From: Tepidimonas alkaliphilus
Lineage (GTDB): Bacteria > Pseudomonadota > Gammaproteobacteria > Burkholderiales > Burkholderiaceae_C
NCBI RefSeq assembly: GCF_007556595.1
Contig: NZ_VJNB01000004.1
Location: forward strand, 62,001-126,000
DNA: 64,000 nt
Direction: 5' to 3'
The notes under the pieces were generated by a model, which made no database searches, was not told the origin of the DNA, and saw only the letters and a list, made by a program, of their open reading frames with translations. Shown here piece after piece: positions 45,819 to 55,209 of this stretch. The first letter of the stretch is position 1, and each line of letters starts with the position of its first letter. The position numbers were made by a program, and so were the translations under genes.

Positions 45819-46775
45819 TCAGCGGCGCAGGTGGGCGGTGCGGCGCATGCCGATCAGCGGGTCGGCCGGGCCGTCGAGGTCGAGGTAGCGCGCCGCCACC
45901 GGCTCCACCGCGCTGGGCACGAGGCCCAAGTCAACCAGCGTCGGCAACGCGCCGCTGGCGACGTTGGGCACCTCCAGCGAGCGCAGGTTGTCGGTGGTCA
46001 GCAGCGGCTCGCCCGGCATCAGCTCCATCAGCAACGCTTGCACGTAACCGAGGGCGCGCGGCAGCGGCAGCACCGGGCGCGGGTGGCCGCTGAGCCGCCC
46101 GGCCAGCCGCACCAGATCCGCCAGCGTCCACACCTCCGGGCCGACCGCCTCGAAGGTGCGCCCGATGGTGTCGTCGCGCCGCAGGCAGGTGACGATGGCC
46201 TGCGCCACGTCGCCGACCCACACCGGCTGAAAGCGCGCCTGCGCGCCCGCCAGCGGCACCACCGGCAGGCTGCGTTGCAGCCGTGCGAACAGGTTCAAAA
46301 ACCGATCTTCGGCGCCGAAAATGACGCTGGGGCGCAGCAGCGTCAGCGCCAAGCCTTGGGAGGCCAGCGCCTGCAGCGCGCGCTCACCCTGGCCCTTGCT
46401 GCGAAGGTAGCGCGACGGGCCGGCCGGGTCGGCGCCGAGGGCGCTGACGTGCACCAGGCGGCGCACGCCGGCGGCCAGCATCGCCTCGCCAAGCCGCTGC
46501 GGCAGCGCCACGTGCACGCGCTCGAACGCCGCGGCGCTGCCGTGCAGGATCGCCACCAGGTTGACGACCGCATCTACTCCTTGCAGCAGCGCAGTCAGCG
46601 TGGCGGCGTCGTGCACGTCCGCCGGCACCACCGTCACCAGCGGCAGCATCTGCACCACCTTGGCGTGCTCCGGGTGGCGCGTTGGCACGGTGGCCCGGAT
46701 GCCCATGCGGTTGAGATGTTCGCAAACGTGGCGGCCAACGAAGCCGGTGCCGCCCAGGACGAGCACGTGGTTCAT
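45819..46775 (-). CDS. NDUFA9-like NAD(P)-binding protein (complex I family)
   Basis: A 318-residue atypical SDR with an N-terminal Rossmann motif VLVLGGTGFVGRHVCEHL. VVNLVAILHG, VHVSALGADPAGPSRYLRSKGQGE (the Y-x3-K is YLRSK), and LRPSVIFGAEDRFLNLFARLQR match the complex I NDUFA9-type subfamily common in Burkholderiales. These bind NADPH; the bacterial role is not established, and no nuo genes adjoin. It is 39 nt downstream of the lytic transglycosylase gene on the same strand. Confidence 0.88.
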   Translation of the reverse strand: MNHVLVLGGTGFVGRHVCEHLNRMGIRATVPTRHPEHAKVVQMLPLVTVVPADVHDAATLTALLQGVDAVVNLVAILHGSAAAFERVHVALPQRLGEAMLAAGVRRLVHVSALGADPAGPSRYLRSKGQGERALQALASQGLALTLLRPSVIFGAEDRFLNLFARLQRSLPVVPLAGAQARFQPVWVGDVAQAIVTCLRRDDTIGRTFEAVGPEVWTLADLVRLAGRLSGHPRPVLPLPRALGYVQALLMELMPGEPLLTTDNLRSLEVPNVASGALPTLVDLGLVPSAVEPVAARYLDLDGPADPLIGMRRTAHLRR

Positions 46776-46814
46776 GGTCTCCTCGCAGTTGGTGGCGCGC
46801 TGCGGCGCGGGGCC

Positions 46815-48833
46815 TCAGGGCAAGTCGGCATCAGCGGCGCGCGCGGTGGCCAGGCGCGGCCCGATGGGCCCCCCCAGCCGCGCCGATGGCCGCTGAGGCT
46901 GCCCGCTCAGCAGCGCGGCGTAAACGTGGGTATTGGCCAACACCCGCTTGACGTAGTCGCGCGTTTCGTCAAACGGGATGGTTTCGATCCATGCCGCGGC
47001 TTCCAGCATCGGCCCCTGACGCCATTGGCGCGGACGTCCTGGGCCCGCATTGTAGGCGGCGGCGGCCAGCGCCAGCGAGCCCTCAAAATCGTCCAGCACC
47101 AGCTTGAGGTAGGCGGTGCCCAGCATGAGGTTGACGTCGGGGTCGTCGATGTGGTGCGGCTGAAAGTCGCGCAGCCCGATTTTGCGCGCCGTCCAGCGGG
47201 CGGTGGCCGGCATCAGCTGCATCAGCCCGCTGGCGCCGGCGTGCGAGCGCGCGTCCGTCACGAAGCGGCTCTCCTGCCGGATCAGCCCATAAACAAAAGC
47301 CGGGTCGAGGCCGATGGCGCGCGCGCGCGTTGTCACCTGCTCGCGCAGCGGGGTGGGGTAGCGCTGCGCGATGTCCACCTGCTGGCGCGTGCGGCTGCTG
47401 GTGTTGATGCAGCGGTCCCAGACCGCGCGTTCGCACGCCCAGGCCGCGGCGGCCAGCAGTTCGCGCTCCGGCAGGCCGCCGGGATCATGCAGCGCCACCT
47501 CGTAGTGCCACTCGCGCACGCCTTCCGTGCGCAGACCCCACTCGATCAGCAGCAGCGCGCGCTGCAGCCCGGGCAGCGCGCGCACCGCGGCGCGCTCGGC
47601 CGCGGTCGGCGGCGGCGGCGCCGGCGGCAGCGTCACCGGCTGGCCCAGCGCCTCGGCGGCCAGCTGCTCGTAGAACCCTTCCGGCCCGGCGATGCGCTGC
47701 AGCAGCGCGCGCGCCGGCTCCGGCTGGCCCGCGGCCTGCAGCGCGCGCGCCTGCCAGTAGACCCAGGCGGGATCCTGTTGCGCCTGCGGCGACAGCAGGC
47801 CGATGGCGCGCCGCACCGCGGCCCAGTCGCTGGCGCGCAGCGCGGCCCGCACGTGCCAGGCGCGCCACTCATCCGGCAGCGTCGCTTCCCAGGTGCGGGC
47901 GAAGTGATCCGCCGCTTCCGGTTGCTGGCGCAGCGCGGCGCGGCGCCCGATCGCGCCCCACACCCAGGCGCGTTCCTCGGCGGTGAGCTGGGTGCGCCAA
48001 CGCGGCTGCTGTGCCTCGGCCGCGGCGGCCTGCGGGTCTTGAGCGGCCAGGCGGATCAGCGCCAGCGTGACGATTTCCTTGGTACGCGGGCGCACTGCGG
48101 TCAGCTTGTCGTCCAGGTAGCGCTGCGGCGCGTTGAAGACGCGCTCCACCAAGGGCGCGGCGTCGGCATCCAGCAGCGCCACCGCCTGCGCGGCCACGGC
48201 CAGCCGACCCGCTTCCATGCCGAGACGTGCGCGCTGCCAGGCCACCTCGGCCGGCAGCGCCCCGGCGGCGATCAGCCGCCCCGCGGCGCGCGCGCACCCC
48301 GGGGCGGCGCTGCGCTGGCCCAGCCACGCGGCGCGCACCGTCTCGGCCACGCTGGCGGGGCTGGCGGCACCGGTCTCCACCTGCGCCAGCGCGACCCAGC
48401 AGCGCACCTCCGGATCGTCGTTCATGCGAAAGCGCGGCGCCTCCTCCAGCAGCGTGGCCCAGTCGCCGCGCGCGCCGAGCAGCAGCAGCCAGTCGTTGCG
48501 CAGCCGGTCTTCCCAGTAGCTGCCGGCCCAGCGCGACAGCACTGCGCGCACCTCCTCGGTGCCAGCGCGGTCCAGCCGGGCGCGCAGCAGCCAGTAGTCG
48601 GCCAGCGGCTCGGTCAGGTGACCGTTGAGCCGGGGCCGCAGCCCCGCCAGGCGCGCCGTATCGCCTTTTTGAAACGCCTCGCGCATCTGCAGCAACGCCT
48701 CACGACGCGCGGCTTCCTCGTCGCTGGCTGTCTGGGTCTGGCCGTGGGCAGGCAGCAGCGCGGCGGCGACCAACGCAGCGCTCAGCGCGCCGCGCAGTGC
48801 CGTTAAGATGCGAAGGCAGGCTCCCGATCGCAT
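46815..48833 (-). CDS. slt: Soluble lytic murein transglycosylase
   Basis: Cleaves glycan strands of peptidoglycan with formation of 1,6-anhydro-MurNAc, the substrate of AnmK. About 672 residues, with a signal peptide (ALVAAALLPAHGQ), a long helical superhelical region of Slt70 type (residues 30-480), and a C-terminal SLT catalytic domain with IRQESRFVTDARSHAGASGLMQLMPATA; the catalytic Glu is in RQES near residue 521. AAAAYNAGPGRPRQW is the second SLT motif. Start could be 48833 or 48842. It is divergent from the 5-FCL gene. Confidence 0.95.
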   Translation of the reverse strand: MRSGACLRILTALRGALSAALVAAALLPAHGQTQTASDEEAARREALLQMREAFQKGDTARLAGLRPRLNGHLTEPLADYWLLRARLDRAGTEEVRAVLSRWAGSYWEDRLRNDWLLLLGARGDWATLLEEAPRFRMNDDPEVRCWVALAQVETGAASPASVAETVRAAWLGQRSAAPGCARAAGRLIAAGALPAEVAWQRARLGMEAGRLAVAAQAVALLDADAAPLVERVFNAPQRYLDDKLTAVRPRTKEIVTLALIRLAAQDPQAAAAEAQQPRWRTQLTAEERAWVWGAIGRRAALRQQPEAADHFARTWEATLPDEWRAWHVRAALRASDWAAVRRAIGLLSPQAQQDPAWVYWQARALQAAGQPEPARALLQRIAGPEGFYEQLAAEALGQPVTLPPAPPPPTAAERAAVRALPGLQRALLLIEWGLRTEGVREWHYEVALHDPGGLPERELLAAAAWACERAVWDRCINTSSRTRQQVDIAQRYPTPLREQVTTRARAIGLDPAFVYGLIRQESRFVTDARSHAGASGLMQLMPATARWTARKIGLRDFQPHHIDDPDVNLMLGTAYLKLVLDDFEGSLALAAAAYNAGPGRPRQWRQGPMLEAAAWIETIPFDETRDYVKRVLANTHVYAALLSGQPQRPSARLGGPIGPRLATARAADADLP

Positions 48834-48843
48834 GGGCGACATT

Positions 48844-49482
48844 ATGGACAAGCTCGATTGGGCGCACCAGCCCGAGCCGCTGGATGCCGCGCAGCGCAAA
48901 GCCTACTGGCGTCGGCGGCTGGTGGCTGAGCGCCAGCGCCTGCCGGATCGGCTGGCGCGCAACGAGGCGCTGCAGCGCGTCATGCGCGTCTGGATGGTCG
49001 GGCGCGCCGACGCCATCGTCGGCGCCTACTGGCCGATCAAGGGTGAGTTCGACCCGCTGCCGGCGCTGTACCGCTGGCAGGAGGCCGCCAACGTCGAGGA
49101 CGCGCGCGCGGCGCGCCAGCAGCGCCGCATCGCGCTGCCGGTGATCGACAAGGTGGCCGGCACGCTGCGCTTCCACGTCTGGTACCCCGGCTGCCCGATG
49201 GAGGAGGACGCCTACGGCATCCCGAAGCCGAAGGACACCGAGGTGGTGCAGCCGACGCTGCTGTTCGTGCCGTGCGTCGGCTATGGGCCAGGCGGCGTGC
49301 GGCTGGGCTACGGCGGCGGCTTCTACGACCGCACGCTGGCGCAGCTGCGGCCGCGCCCGGTGACGGTGGGGCTGGCCTACGCCAGCGCCTTCGTGCCGTG
49401 GCTGCAGCCCGAGCCGCACGACGTGCCGCTGGACGCCATCCTGACCGACCAGGGCGTGGCCTGGCCGGTGGGCGACGACTGA
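48844..49482 (+). CDS. 5-formyltetrahydrofolate cyclo-ligase
   Basis: Converts 5-formyl-THF to 5,10-methenyl-THF with ATP, returning folate to the one-carbon pool. The 212-residue protein carries the family motif VGYGPGGVRLGYGGGFYDR near residues 140-158, and VGAYWPIKGEFDPLPAL. ATG 48844 sits only a few bases from the divergent slt start, so promoters overlap. No 6S RNA precedes it, unlike in gammaproteobacteria. Confidence 0.94.
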   Translation: MDKLDWAHQPEPLDAAQRKAYWRRRLVAERQRLPDRLARNEALQRVMRVWMVGRADAIVGAYWPIKGEFDPLPALYRWQEAANVEDARAARQQRRIALPVIDKVAGTLRFHVWYPGCPMEEDAYGIPKPKDTEVVQPTLLFVPCVGYGPGGVRLGYGGGFYDRTLAQLRPRPVTVGLAYASAFVPWLQPEPHDVPLDAILTDQGVAWPVGDD

Positions 49483-49484
49483 CC

Positions 49485-49898
49485 TTACGTCTCTTCGCCG
49501 GGCGGCACGACCGCTTTCAAGCCCAGCACCGAGGGCAGTTGCGCGGCCGCCGTCCGGTCAAACGTCAGCATGGCGTCGGCGCCCATCTGGACACCCGCGC
49601 AAGCGATGGCGCCATCGGCGAAGTCTCCGTCGGCGGCCAGCATGGCCAGACCCGCGCGGACGGCCTCGCGGTCGCAGACCACCCGATCCACGTCCATCAG
49701 CGTCCCGATGGCGTGCGCCACCTGCTCTGCGGAATAACGGTAGCCGCGCAGCAGCACCCACGCGAGCTCGCACCAGACCGGCAGCGGAATCACCAGGCGA
49801 TCGGCCGCGCGGATGACGCGCAGGGCGGCCTCGGCCTGAACCGGGTCATCGCGCGTGGCCAGCCGGACGAGGATGTTGGTGTCCAGCGTCAGCGGCAT
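49485..49898 (-). CDS. vapC: VapC-type PIN-domain toxin
   Basis: A 137-residue PIN ribonuclease toxin. Acidic metal ligands are in place: Asp6 (LTLDTNILVR), Glu44 (WCELAW), Asp95 (GDFADGAIA) and Asp114 (LTFDR). VapC toxins cut specific tRNA or rRNA sites. It overlaps the upstream antitoxin gene by 10 nt, the usual VapBC order. It converges on the 5-FCL gene with a 2-nt gap. Confidence 0.93.
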   Translation of the reverse strand: MPLTLDTNILVRLATRDDPVQAEAALRVIRAADRLVIPLPVWCELAWVLLRGYRYSAEQVAHAIGTLMDVDRVVCDREAVRAGLAMLAADGDFADGAIACAGVQMGADAMLTFDRTAAAQLPSVLGLKAVVPPGEET

Positions 49899-50137
49899 CG
49901 GCTCGTCCAGCCCTCACGCGTCCATTCGTCGAGTTCGTCCAGGCTCAGCGCCCGCGCCGGCGGCGGCAGGCAGCCGACGTAGTCGTCCAGCGTGCGCCGT
50001 ACCCTCGGGCGCAGGGCCAACCCGCCGTCCGGCAGCGGTTCGACTTCGACCTGCTGGCCGGGCGTGACCCCGAGGCGTTGCAGCCAACGACGGGGCAGCG
50101 TGATCTGCCCTTTGGCGGTGACGGTCAGCGTACCCAT
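49889..50137 (-). CDS. vapB: AbrB/MazE-type antitoxin (VapB)
   Basis: An 82-residue antitoxin with an N-terminal swapped-hairpin AbrB domain (MGTLTVTAKGQITLPRRWLQRLGVTPGQQVEVEPLPDGGLALRP) and a C-terminal acidic helix (SLDELDEWTREGW) to bind VapC. It likely autoregulates the pair. The 88 nt to icmF contains no obvious operator, but AACCTGGACGGATCCTTCAACC upstream may hold the promoter. Confidence 0.9.
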   Translation of the reverse strand: MGTLTVTAKGQITLPRRWLQRLGVTPGQQVEVEPLPDGGLALRPRVRRTLDDYVGCLPPPARALSLDELDEWTREGWTSRCR

Positions 50138-50225
50138 CGCGATCCTCCGGTACGTCGTTCAACCTGGACGGATCCTTCAACCTTAGCACGTCTGCCGCCG
50201 GGGCGCCGAGCGGCGGCGTCCTGAC

Positions 50226-53200
50226 TCAGACGTTGCGCCGGTACTGGCCGCCGACCTCGAACAGCGCCTGGGTGATCTGGCCCAGCGAGCAGCAGCGCAC
50301 CGCGTCCATCAGCACCTCGAAGACGTTGCGGTTCTCGATCACGGCGTCCTTGAGCCGCTGCAGCATCGCCGGCGCCTCGTGCGCGTGGCGGGCGTGGAAG
50401 TCGCGCAGGCGCTGCAGTTGCGACTGCTTTTCCTCCTCGGTGGAGCGGGCCAGCTCCAGCGACTCGGGGATCGGGTCGCCGTGCGGGTTGCGGAAGGTGT
50501 TGACGCCGATGATCGGCAGCTCCCCGGTGTGCTTGAGCATCTCGTAGTGCATGCTCTCGTCCTGGATCTTGCCGCGCTGGTAGCCGGTCTCCATCGCGCC
50601 CAGCACCCCGCCGCGCTCGGCGAGGCGCTCGAACTCGGCCAGCACCGCCTCCTCCACCAGGTCGGTCAGCTCCTCGATGATGAAGCTGCCCTGGTTGGGG
50701 TTTTCGTTCTTGGCCAGCCCCCACTCGCGGTTGATGATGAGCTGGATGGCCATCGCGCGGCGCACCGATTCCTCGGTCGGCGTGGTGATGGCCTCGTCGT
50801 AGGCGTTGGTGTGCAGGCTGTTGCAGTTGTCGTAGATGGCGATCAGCGCCTGCAGCGTGGTGCGGATGTCGTTGAAGGCGATTTCCTGCGCGTGCAGGCT
50901 GCGCCCGGAGGTCTGGATGTGGTACTTGAGCTTCTGGCTGCGCTCGTTGGCGCCGTACTTGTCGCGCATCGCCACCGCCCAGATGCGCCGCGCTACGCGA
51001 CCCAGCACGGTGTACTCCGGATCCATGCCGTTGCTGAAGAAGAAGCTCAGGTTCGGCGCGAAGTCGTCGATGTGCATGCCGCGCGCCAGGTACGCCTCCA
51101 CGTAGGTGAAGCCGTTGGCCAGGGTGAAGGCCAGTTGGCTGATCGGGTTGGCGCCGGCCTCGGCGATGTGGTAGCCGCTGATCGAAACCGAATAAAAGTT
51201 GCGCACATTGTGGTGGACGAAATACTCCTGGATGTCGCCCATCACCTTGAGGCTGAAGTCGGTGGAGAAGATGCAGGTGTTCTGGCCCTGGTCTTCCTTC
51301 AGGATGTCGGCCTGCACCGTGCCGCGCACGTGGGCCAACACCCAAGCTTTGATGTCAGCCGCTTCGGCTTCCGTGGGCTCGCGTCCATGCTCGGCGCGGA
51401 ACTTGTCGATCTGCTGATCGATGGCGGTGTTGAAGAACATCGCCAGAATCGTTGGCGCGGGGCCGTTGATCGTCATCGACACGCTGGTGGAGGGGTCGCA
51501 CAGGTCGAAGCCGCTGTAGAGCGCCTTCATGTCGTCCAGCGTCGCCACGCTGACGCCGGAGTTGCCGACCTTGCCGTAGATGTCCGGGCGCGGATCCGGG
51601 TCGTGGCCATAGAGCGTGACGGAGTCGAACGCGGTGGACAGCCGCTTGGCCGGCATGCCCTCCGACAGCAGCTTGAAGCGCCGGTTGGTGCGGAACGGGT
51701 CGCCCTCGCCGGCGAACATGCGCGTCGGGTCTTCGTTTTCGCGCTTGAATGGAAAAACACCGGCGGTGTAGGGGAAGTAGCCGGGCAGGTTTTCCAGCAT
51801 CAGCCACTTCAGCAGCTCGCCGTGGTCTTCATATTTCGGCAGCACCACCTTGCGGATCTTGTTGCCCGACAGCGTGGTGTGCACCAGGCGCGTGCGGATT
51901 TCCTTGTCGCGGATGCGCACCACGTGCTCGTCGCCGGCGTAGGCCTTTTGCATGTCGGGCCACTGCGCCAGCAGCTTGCGCGCGTCGGCGTCGAGCCGCT
52001 GCTCGCGCTGCTGCGCCAGTTCCAGCGCCGCCTCGGCGGCCTTGGGCTTGTCGGGCTTGGCCTCGGCCAGCATCGCAGCGGCGGCGCGCAGCTGCTGCGC
52101 CTCGCGCGCCAGCCGCGCCTGCGCCTGCACGCGGCGCTTGTAGGCGCGCACGGTGTCGGCGATCTCGGCCAGGTAGCGGCTGCGCTGCGGCGGCACGATG
52201 GCGTTGAGCATCGTGCTGTGGCGCGTCTGGACGCGCGGCAGTCGCCCGCCGTCGGCGCCCAGCGGCAGCTTCAGGCCGAGTTCCGCCAGCCGCGCCTTCA
52301 GCGCTTGATACAACGCCGTGACGCCGTCGTCGTTGAAGCGCGCGGCCATGGTGCCAAACACCGGCATGTCCTGCGGCCGCTTGCCCCACGCCTCCTTGTT
52401 GCGCTGCACCTGCTTGGCCACATCGCGCAGGGCGTCCAGCGCCCCCTTGCGGTCGAACTTGTTGATCGCGACGAACTCCGCAAAGTCCAGCATGTCGATC
52501 TTCTCGAGCTGGCTGGCGGCGCCGAACTCCGGCGTCATTACGTAGAGCGGCACATCCACCAGCGGCACGATGGCGGCGTCGCCCTGGCCGATGCCGGAGG
52601 TCTCCACGATCACGAGGTCGAAGCCGGCCACCTTGCAGGCGGCGATCACGTCCGGCAGCGCCGGGTTGATCTCGCGGCCGAAGTCGCGCGTGGCCATCGA
52701 ACGCATATAGACGCGCGGGCCCTGCTGCCACGGGCCGATGGCGTTCATGCGGATGCGGTCGCCCAGCAGCGCCCCGCCGCTCTTGCGCCGGCTCGGGTCG
52801 ATGCTGAGGACGGCGATGCGCAGCGCGTCATCCTGGTCCAGCCGCAGGCGGCGCACCAGCTCGTCGGTCAGGCTGCTCTTGCCCGCGCCGCCGGTGCCGG
52901 TGATGCCCAGCACCGGCACGCGCGCCTGCGCCGCCTCCTGCCGCAGCGCCTGCACCAGCGCCGGGTCGGCCTTGCCGTTTTCCAGCGCGGTGATCAGCTG
53001 CGCCAGTGAGCGCCAGGCCGCGTCGCTGTGGCCGCGGATCGCCTCCAGCGTGGTCGGCGCATGCACCGACAGGTCGTGGTCGCAGCGCATGATCATTTCG
53101 CCGATCATGCCCTGCAGGCCCATGCGCTGGCCGTCCTCCGGGCTGTAGATGCGCGCCACGCCGTAGTCCATCAGCGCGCGGATCTCGCTGGGCACGATGA

Positions 53201-53531
53201 CGCCGCCGCCGCCGCCGAACACCAGCACGTGCGCGCCGCCGCGCGCGCGCAGCTGATCGACCATGTAGGTGAAATACTCCATGTGGCCGCCCTGGTAGGA
53301 GCTGACGGCTACGCCCTGCACGTCTTCCTGCAGCGCGGCAGTGACGACTTCATCCACGCTGCGGTTGTGCCCGAGGTGGATAACCTCCGCCCCCATGCTC
53401 TGCAGGATGCGGCGCATGATGTTGATCGCCGCATCGTGCCCGTCGAAGAGGCTGGCGGCGGTGACGAAGCGCACCTTGTGCGTCGGACGGTATTGGGCCA
53501 GGGCCTGATAATCGGCGGCGAGCTGGGTCAT
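50226..53531 (-). CDS. icmF: Fused isobutyryl-CoA mutase
   Basis: IcmF interconverts isobutyryl-CoA and butyryl-CoA using adenosylcobalamin. The 1101-residue protein fuses: a B12-binding domain (residues 19-150, ligand His32 in [10 protein letters not shown]), a MeaB-type GTPase chaperone (Walker [14 protein letters not shown] at 209-221), a linker, and a large mutase domain (about 560-1090; [28 protein letters not shown] and [37 protein letters not shown]). Length and order match IcmF and exclude classical methylmalonyl-CoA mutase. ATG 53531 follows GAGGAGC. A perfect 20-bp palindrome lies 35 nt upstream. Confidence 0.96.
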   Translation of the reverse strand: MTQLAADYQALAQYRPTHKVRFVTAASLFDGHDAAINIMRRILQSMGAEVIHLGHNRSVDEVVTAALQEDVQGVAVSSYQGGHMEYFTYMVDQLRARGGAHVLVFGGGGGVIVPSEIRALMDYGVARIYSPEDGQRMGLQGMIGEMIMRCDHDLSVHAPTTLEAIRGHSDAAWRSLAQLITALENGKADPALVQALRQEAAQARVPVLGITGTGGAGKSSLTDELVRRLRLDQDDALRIAVLSIDPSRRKSGGALLGDRIRMNAIGPWQQGPRVYMRSMATRDFGREINPALPDVIAACKVAGFDLVIVETSGIGQGDAAIVPLVDVPLYVMTPEFGAASQLEKIDMLDFAEFVAINKFDRKGALDALRDVAKQVQRNKEAWGKRPQDMPVFGTMAARFNDDGVTALYQALKARLAELGLKLPLGADGGRLPRVQTRHSTMLNAIVPPQRSRYLAEIADTVRAYKRRVQAQARLAREAQQLRAAAAMLAEAKPDKPKAAEAALELAQQREQRLDADARKLLAQWPDMQKAYAGDEHVVRIRDKEIRTRLVHTTLSGNKIRKVVLPKYEDHGELLKWLMLENLPGYFPYTAGVFPFKRENEDPTRMFAGEGDPFRTNRRFKLLSEGMPAKRLSTAFDSVTLYGHDPDPRPDIYGKVGNSGVSVATLDDMKALYSGFDLCDPSTSVSMTINGPAPTILAMFFNTAIDQQIDKFRAEHGREPTEAEAADIKAWVLAHVRGTVQADILKEDQGQNTCIFSTDFSLKVMGDIQEYFVHHNVRNFYSVSISGYHIAEAGANPISQLAFTLANGFTYVEAYLARGMHIDDFAPNLSFFFSNGMDPEYTVLGRVARRIWAVAMRDKYGANERSQKLKYHIQTSGRSLHAQEIAFNDIRTTLQALIAIYDNCNSLHTNAYDEAITTPTEESVRRAMAIQLIINREWGLAKNENPNQGSFIIEELTDLVEEAVLAEFERLAERGGVLGAMETGYQRGKIQDESMHYEMLKHTGELPIIGVNTFRNPHGDPIPESLELARSTEEEKQSQLQRLRDFHARHAHEAPAMLQRLKDAVIENRNVFEVLMDAVRCCSLGQITQALFEVGGQYRRNV

Positions 53532-53566
53532 ACGGGGCTCCTCGGGCGGGACGCAAGCGCGAAGAA

Positions 53567-53586
53567 TGACGTTTACGTAAACGTCA
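53567..53586. promoter_or_regulatory. Perfect 20-bp palindrome upstream of icmF
   Basis: TGACGTTTACGTAAACGTCA reads identically on both strands. Position, size and ACGT-rich sequence are those of an operator; the style recalls MerR-type LiuR-like sites of branched-chain amino acid degradation genes, from memory. It could repress or activate icmF and, less likely, the CsoR-family gene on the other side. Confidence 0.8.
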
Positions 53587-53704
53587 ATCGTAAAGCGTTT
53601 GACCCTGCTTGACCATAGGGATCGACCCGCAAAGCCCGCCGCGGCGCGGCGAGGGCTTGTCCCCCACGGCAAGCCAAGCAGGTTGACCACGGTCAACGGC
53701 CCCG

Positions 53705-53720
53705 ATACCATACCGAGTAT
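53705..53720. promoter_or_regulatory. Possible operator before the second CsoR-family gene
   Basis: ATAC, eight bases, GTAT inverted repeat (ATACCATACCGAGTAT) about 26 nt before the ATG. It is weaker and different from the TACCC-N4-GGGTA site at 43657. Confidence 0.3.
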
Positions 53721-53745
53721 TAACCACGTCTGCCAGGCAACGGCC

Positions 53746-53991
53746 ATGACCACCGTCCATGATCCCGAGCGCAAAAAAGCCCTGCTGCTGCGCCTCAAGC
53801 GCGTGGAAGGGCAGTTGCGCGGCATCCAGCGCCTCATCGAAAGCGAAGCCGATTGCGAGCAGGTGGCGCAGCAGTTGGCCGCGGCGCGCAAGGCGTTGGA
53901 CAAATCGTTTTTCCTGATGGTCGGCTGCGTGATGGCGCAGGGCGATGCCCCGCCGGATGACGTGGCCGATCTGTTGGCGCGCTTCGCTTAA
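53746..53991 (+). CDS. CsoR-family regulator next to persulfide dioxygenase
   Basis: An 81-residue CsoR/CstR-family regulator. [32 protein letters not shown] is the DNA-binding and first-ligand part. Cys37 is followed by Cys61 (+24); the His (+25) and Cys (+29) of copper sensors are absent (+25 is Val, +29 is Gln). The same spacing occurs in the regulator at 43229. It lies 28 nt upstream of a persulfide dioxygenase-rhodanese fusion, the same pairing as CstR with CstB, so sensing of persulfide or sulfide is likely. ATG 53746 gives the standard compact length. Confidence 0.88.
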   Translation: MTTVHDPERKKALLLRLKRVEGQLRGIQRLIESEADCEQVAQQLAAARKALDKSFFLMVGCVMAQGDAPPDDVADLLARFA

Positions 53992-54019
53992 GGGGCGGTT
54001 TGCGCCAGAATGGCCCGAT

Positions 54020-55144
54020 ATGCGTCCGATCCAGCTGTTCGATCCCGATTCCTGCACCTACACCTACGTGCTGTTCGACCCCGACACGCGCGAGGCGCTG
54101 ATCCTCGACCCGGTGGATGAGCAGCTCGAGCGCGACTTGCAGGTGCTGCGCGACCATGCCTTGCGGCTCGTGTGGGTGGTGGAAACGCACGCGCACGCCG
54201 ACCACATCACCAGCGCGCTCAAGCTGGCGGAGCACACCGGGGCGCGCACCGCAGCGCCGGCGGCCTGCGGCATCACCACCGTGCACCGCGCGTTGCGCGA
54301 TGGCGACGAGCTCGCCTTTGGCGCCCAGCGCCTGCGGGCCTTGGCCACGCCCGGCCACACCGCCGGCAGCATGAGCTATGTGTGGGAGGTGGATGGGCAA
54401 ACGCACGTTTTCACTGGCGATACGCTGTTGATCGAGGGCTGCGGTCGCACCGACTTTCAGTCCGGCAGCGCCGAGGCGCTCTACCGCAGCATCACCGAGC
54501 GGCTGTTCACGCTGCCCGACGAGGCCATCGTCTGGCCCGGTCACGACTACCACGGTCGCACGCATTCCACCATCGGCCACGAAAAGGCGCACAACCCGCG
54601 CCTGGCTGGCAAGTCGCTGGCGGAATTTGTGGCGCTCATGAACAACTTAAACCTGCCGCGGCCCAAACGCATCGACGAGGCGGTGCCGGCCAACCTGCGC
54701 GGCGGTATCCGCCATGACGCCGACGGCGCTGAGCGCGAGGCGCCGCGTCCCGCGCAAGGCTACGCCGGCGACGTGGCGCCGGAGCTGGCCTGGCGCTGGG
54801 TGCAGGAGGGCCGCGCGCTGCTGGTGGACGTGCGCACCGACGCCGAGCGCGAGTGGGTTGGCTTTGTGCCTGGCGCGCACGCGCTGGCGTGGAAGCAGTG
54901 GCCCGGCATGCAGCCCAATCCCGCCTTTGACGACGGCGTGCGCCAGCTCGCCGCCGAAGGCAAGCCGCTGCTGATGCTGTGCCGCAGCGGGGCGCGCTCG
55001 ATCGCCGCGGCGCGCCGCGCCACCGAGCTGGGGGCGGTCGCTTACAACATCTTGGAAGGCTTTGAGGGCGACCTCGACACGCACGGCCACCGCGGGCGGC
55101 TGGGCGGCTGGCGCATGCGCGGCTTGCCGTGGCGCCAGAACTAA
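54020..55144 (+). CDS. Persulfide dioxygenase-rhodanese fusion
   Basis: A 374-residue cytoplasmic enzyme joining an ETHE1-like metallo-beta-lactamase persulfide dioxygenase (residues 1-250) and a rhodanese (about 265-374). Metal-binding THAHADH is at 56-62, with His in ATPGHTAGS and Asp in FTGDTLLIEGCGRTDFQ, and His in VWPGHDYHGR. The rhodanese active loop is CRSGAR with Cys321. Such fusions oxidise glutathione persulfide to sulfite and transfer sulfur to make thiosulfate; they are known from Burkholderia. The CsoR-family regulator 28 nt upstream probably controls it. Confidence 0.93.
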   Translation: MRPIQLFDPDSCTYTYVLFDPDTREALILDPVDEQLERDLQVLRDHALRLVWVVETHAHADHITSALKLAEHTGARTAAPAACGITTVHRALRDGDELAFGAQRLRALATPGHTAGSMSYVWEVDGQTHVFTGDTLLIEGCGRTDFQSGSAEALYRSITERLFTLPDEAIVWPGHDYHGRTHSTIGHEKAHNPRLAGKSLAEFVALMNNLNLPRPKRIDEAVPANLRGGIRHDADGAEREAPRPAQGYAGDVAPELAWRWVQEGRALLVDVRTDAEREWVGFVPGAHALAWKQWPGMQPNPAFDDGVRQLAAEGKPLLMLCRSGARSIAAARRATELGAVAYNILEGFEGDLDTHGHRGRLGGWRMRGLPWRQN

Positions 55145-55209
55145 GCTGAGCGCGATCGCTGTCGCGCCGGTGCAAGGGAGGCGGCGGCGCGCGGCGCTAA
55201 GATGTCTCT

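Noticed and set aside
45702-48806. 1034-codon open frame antisense to the NDUFA9-like and slt genes
   Set aside because: Product is Arg/Gln/Ala-rich without motifs, while both opposite-strand proteins are clearly recognisable.
48834-48843. 6S RNA expected next to a 5-FCL gene
   Set aside because: The gap to the divergent slt gene is only about 10 nt, too small for a 6S RNA, and none is seen downstream.
50379-53009. 876-codon open frame antisense to icmF
   Set aside because: Shadow frame in GC-rich DNA; icmF is certain on the other strand.
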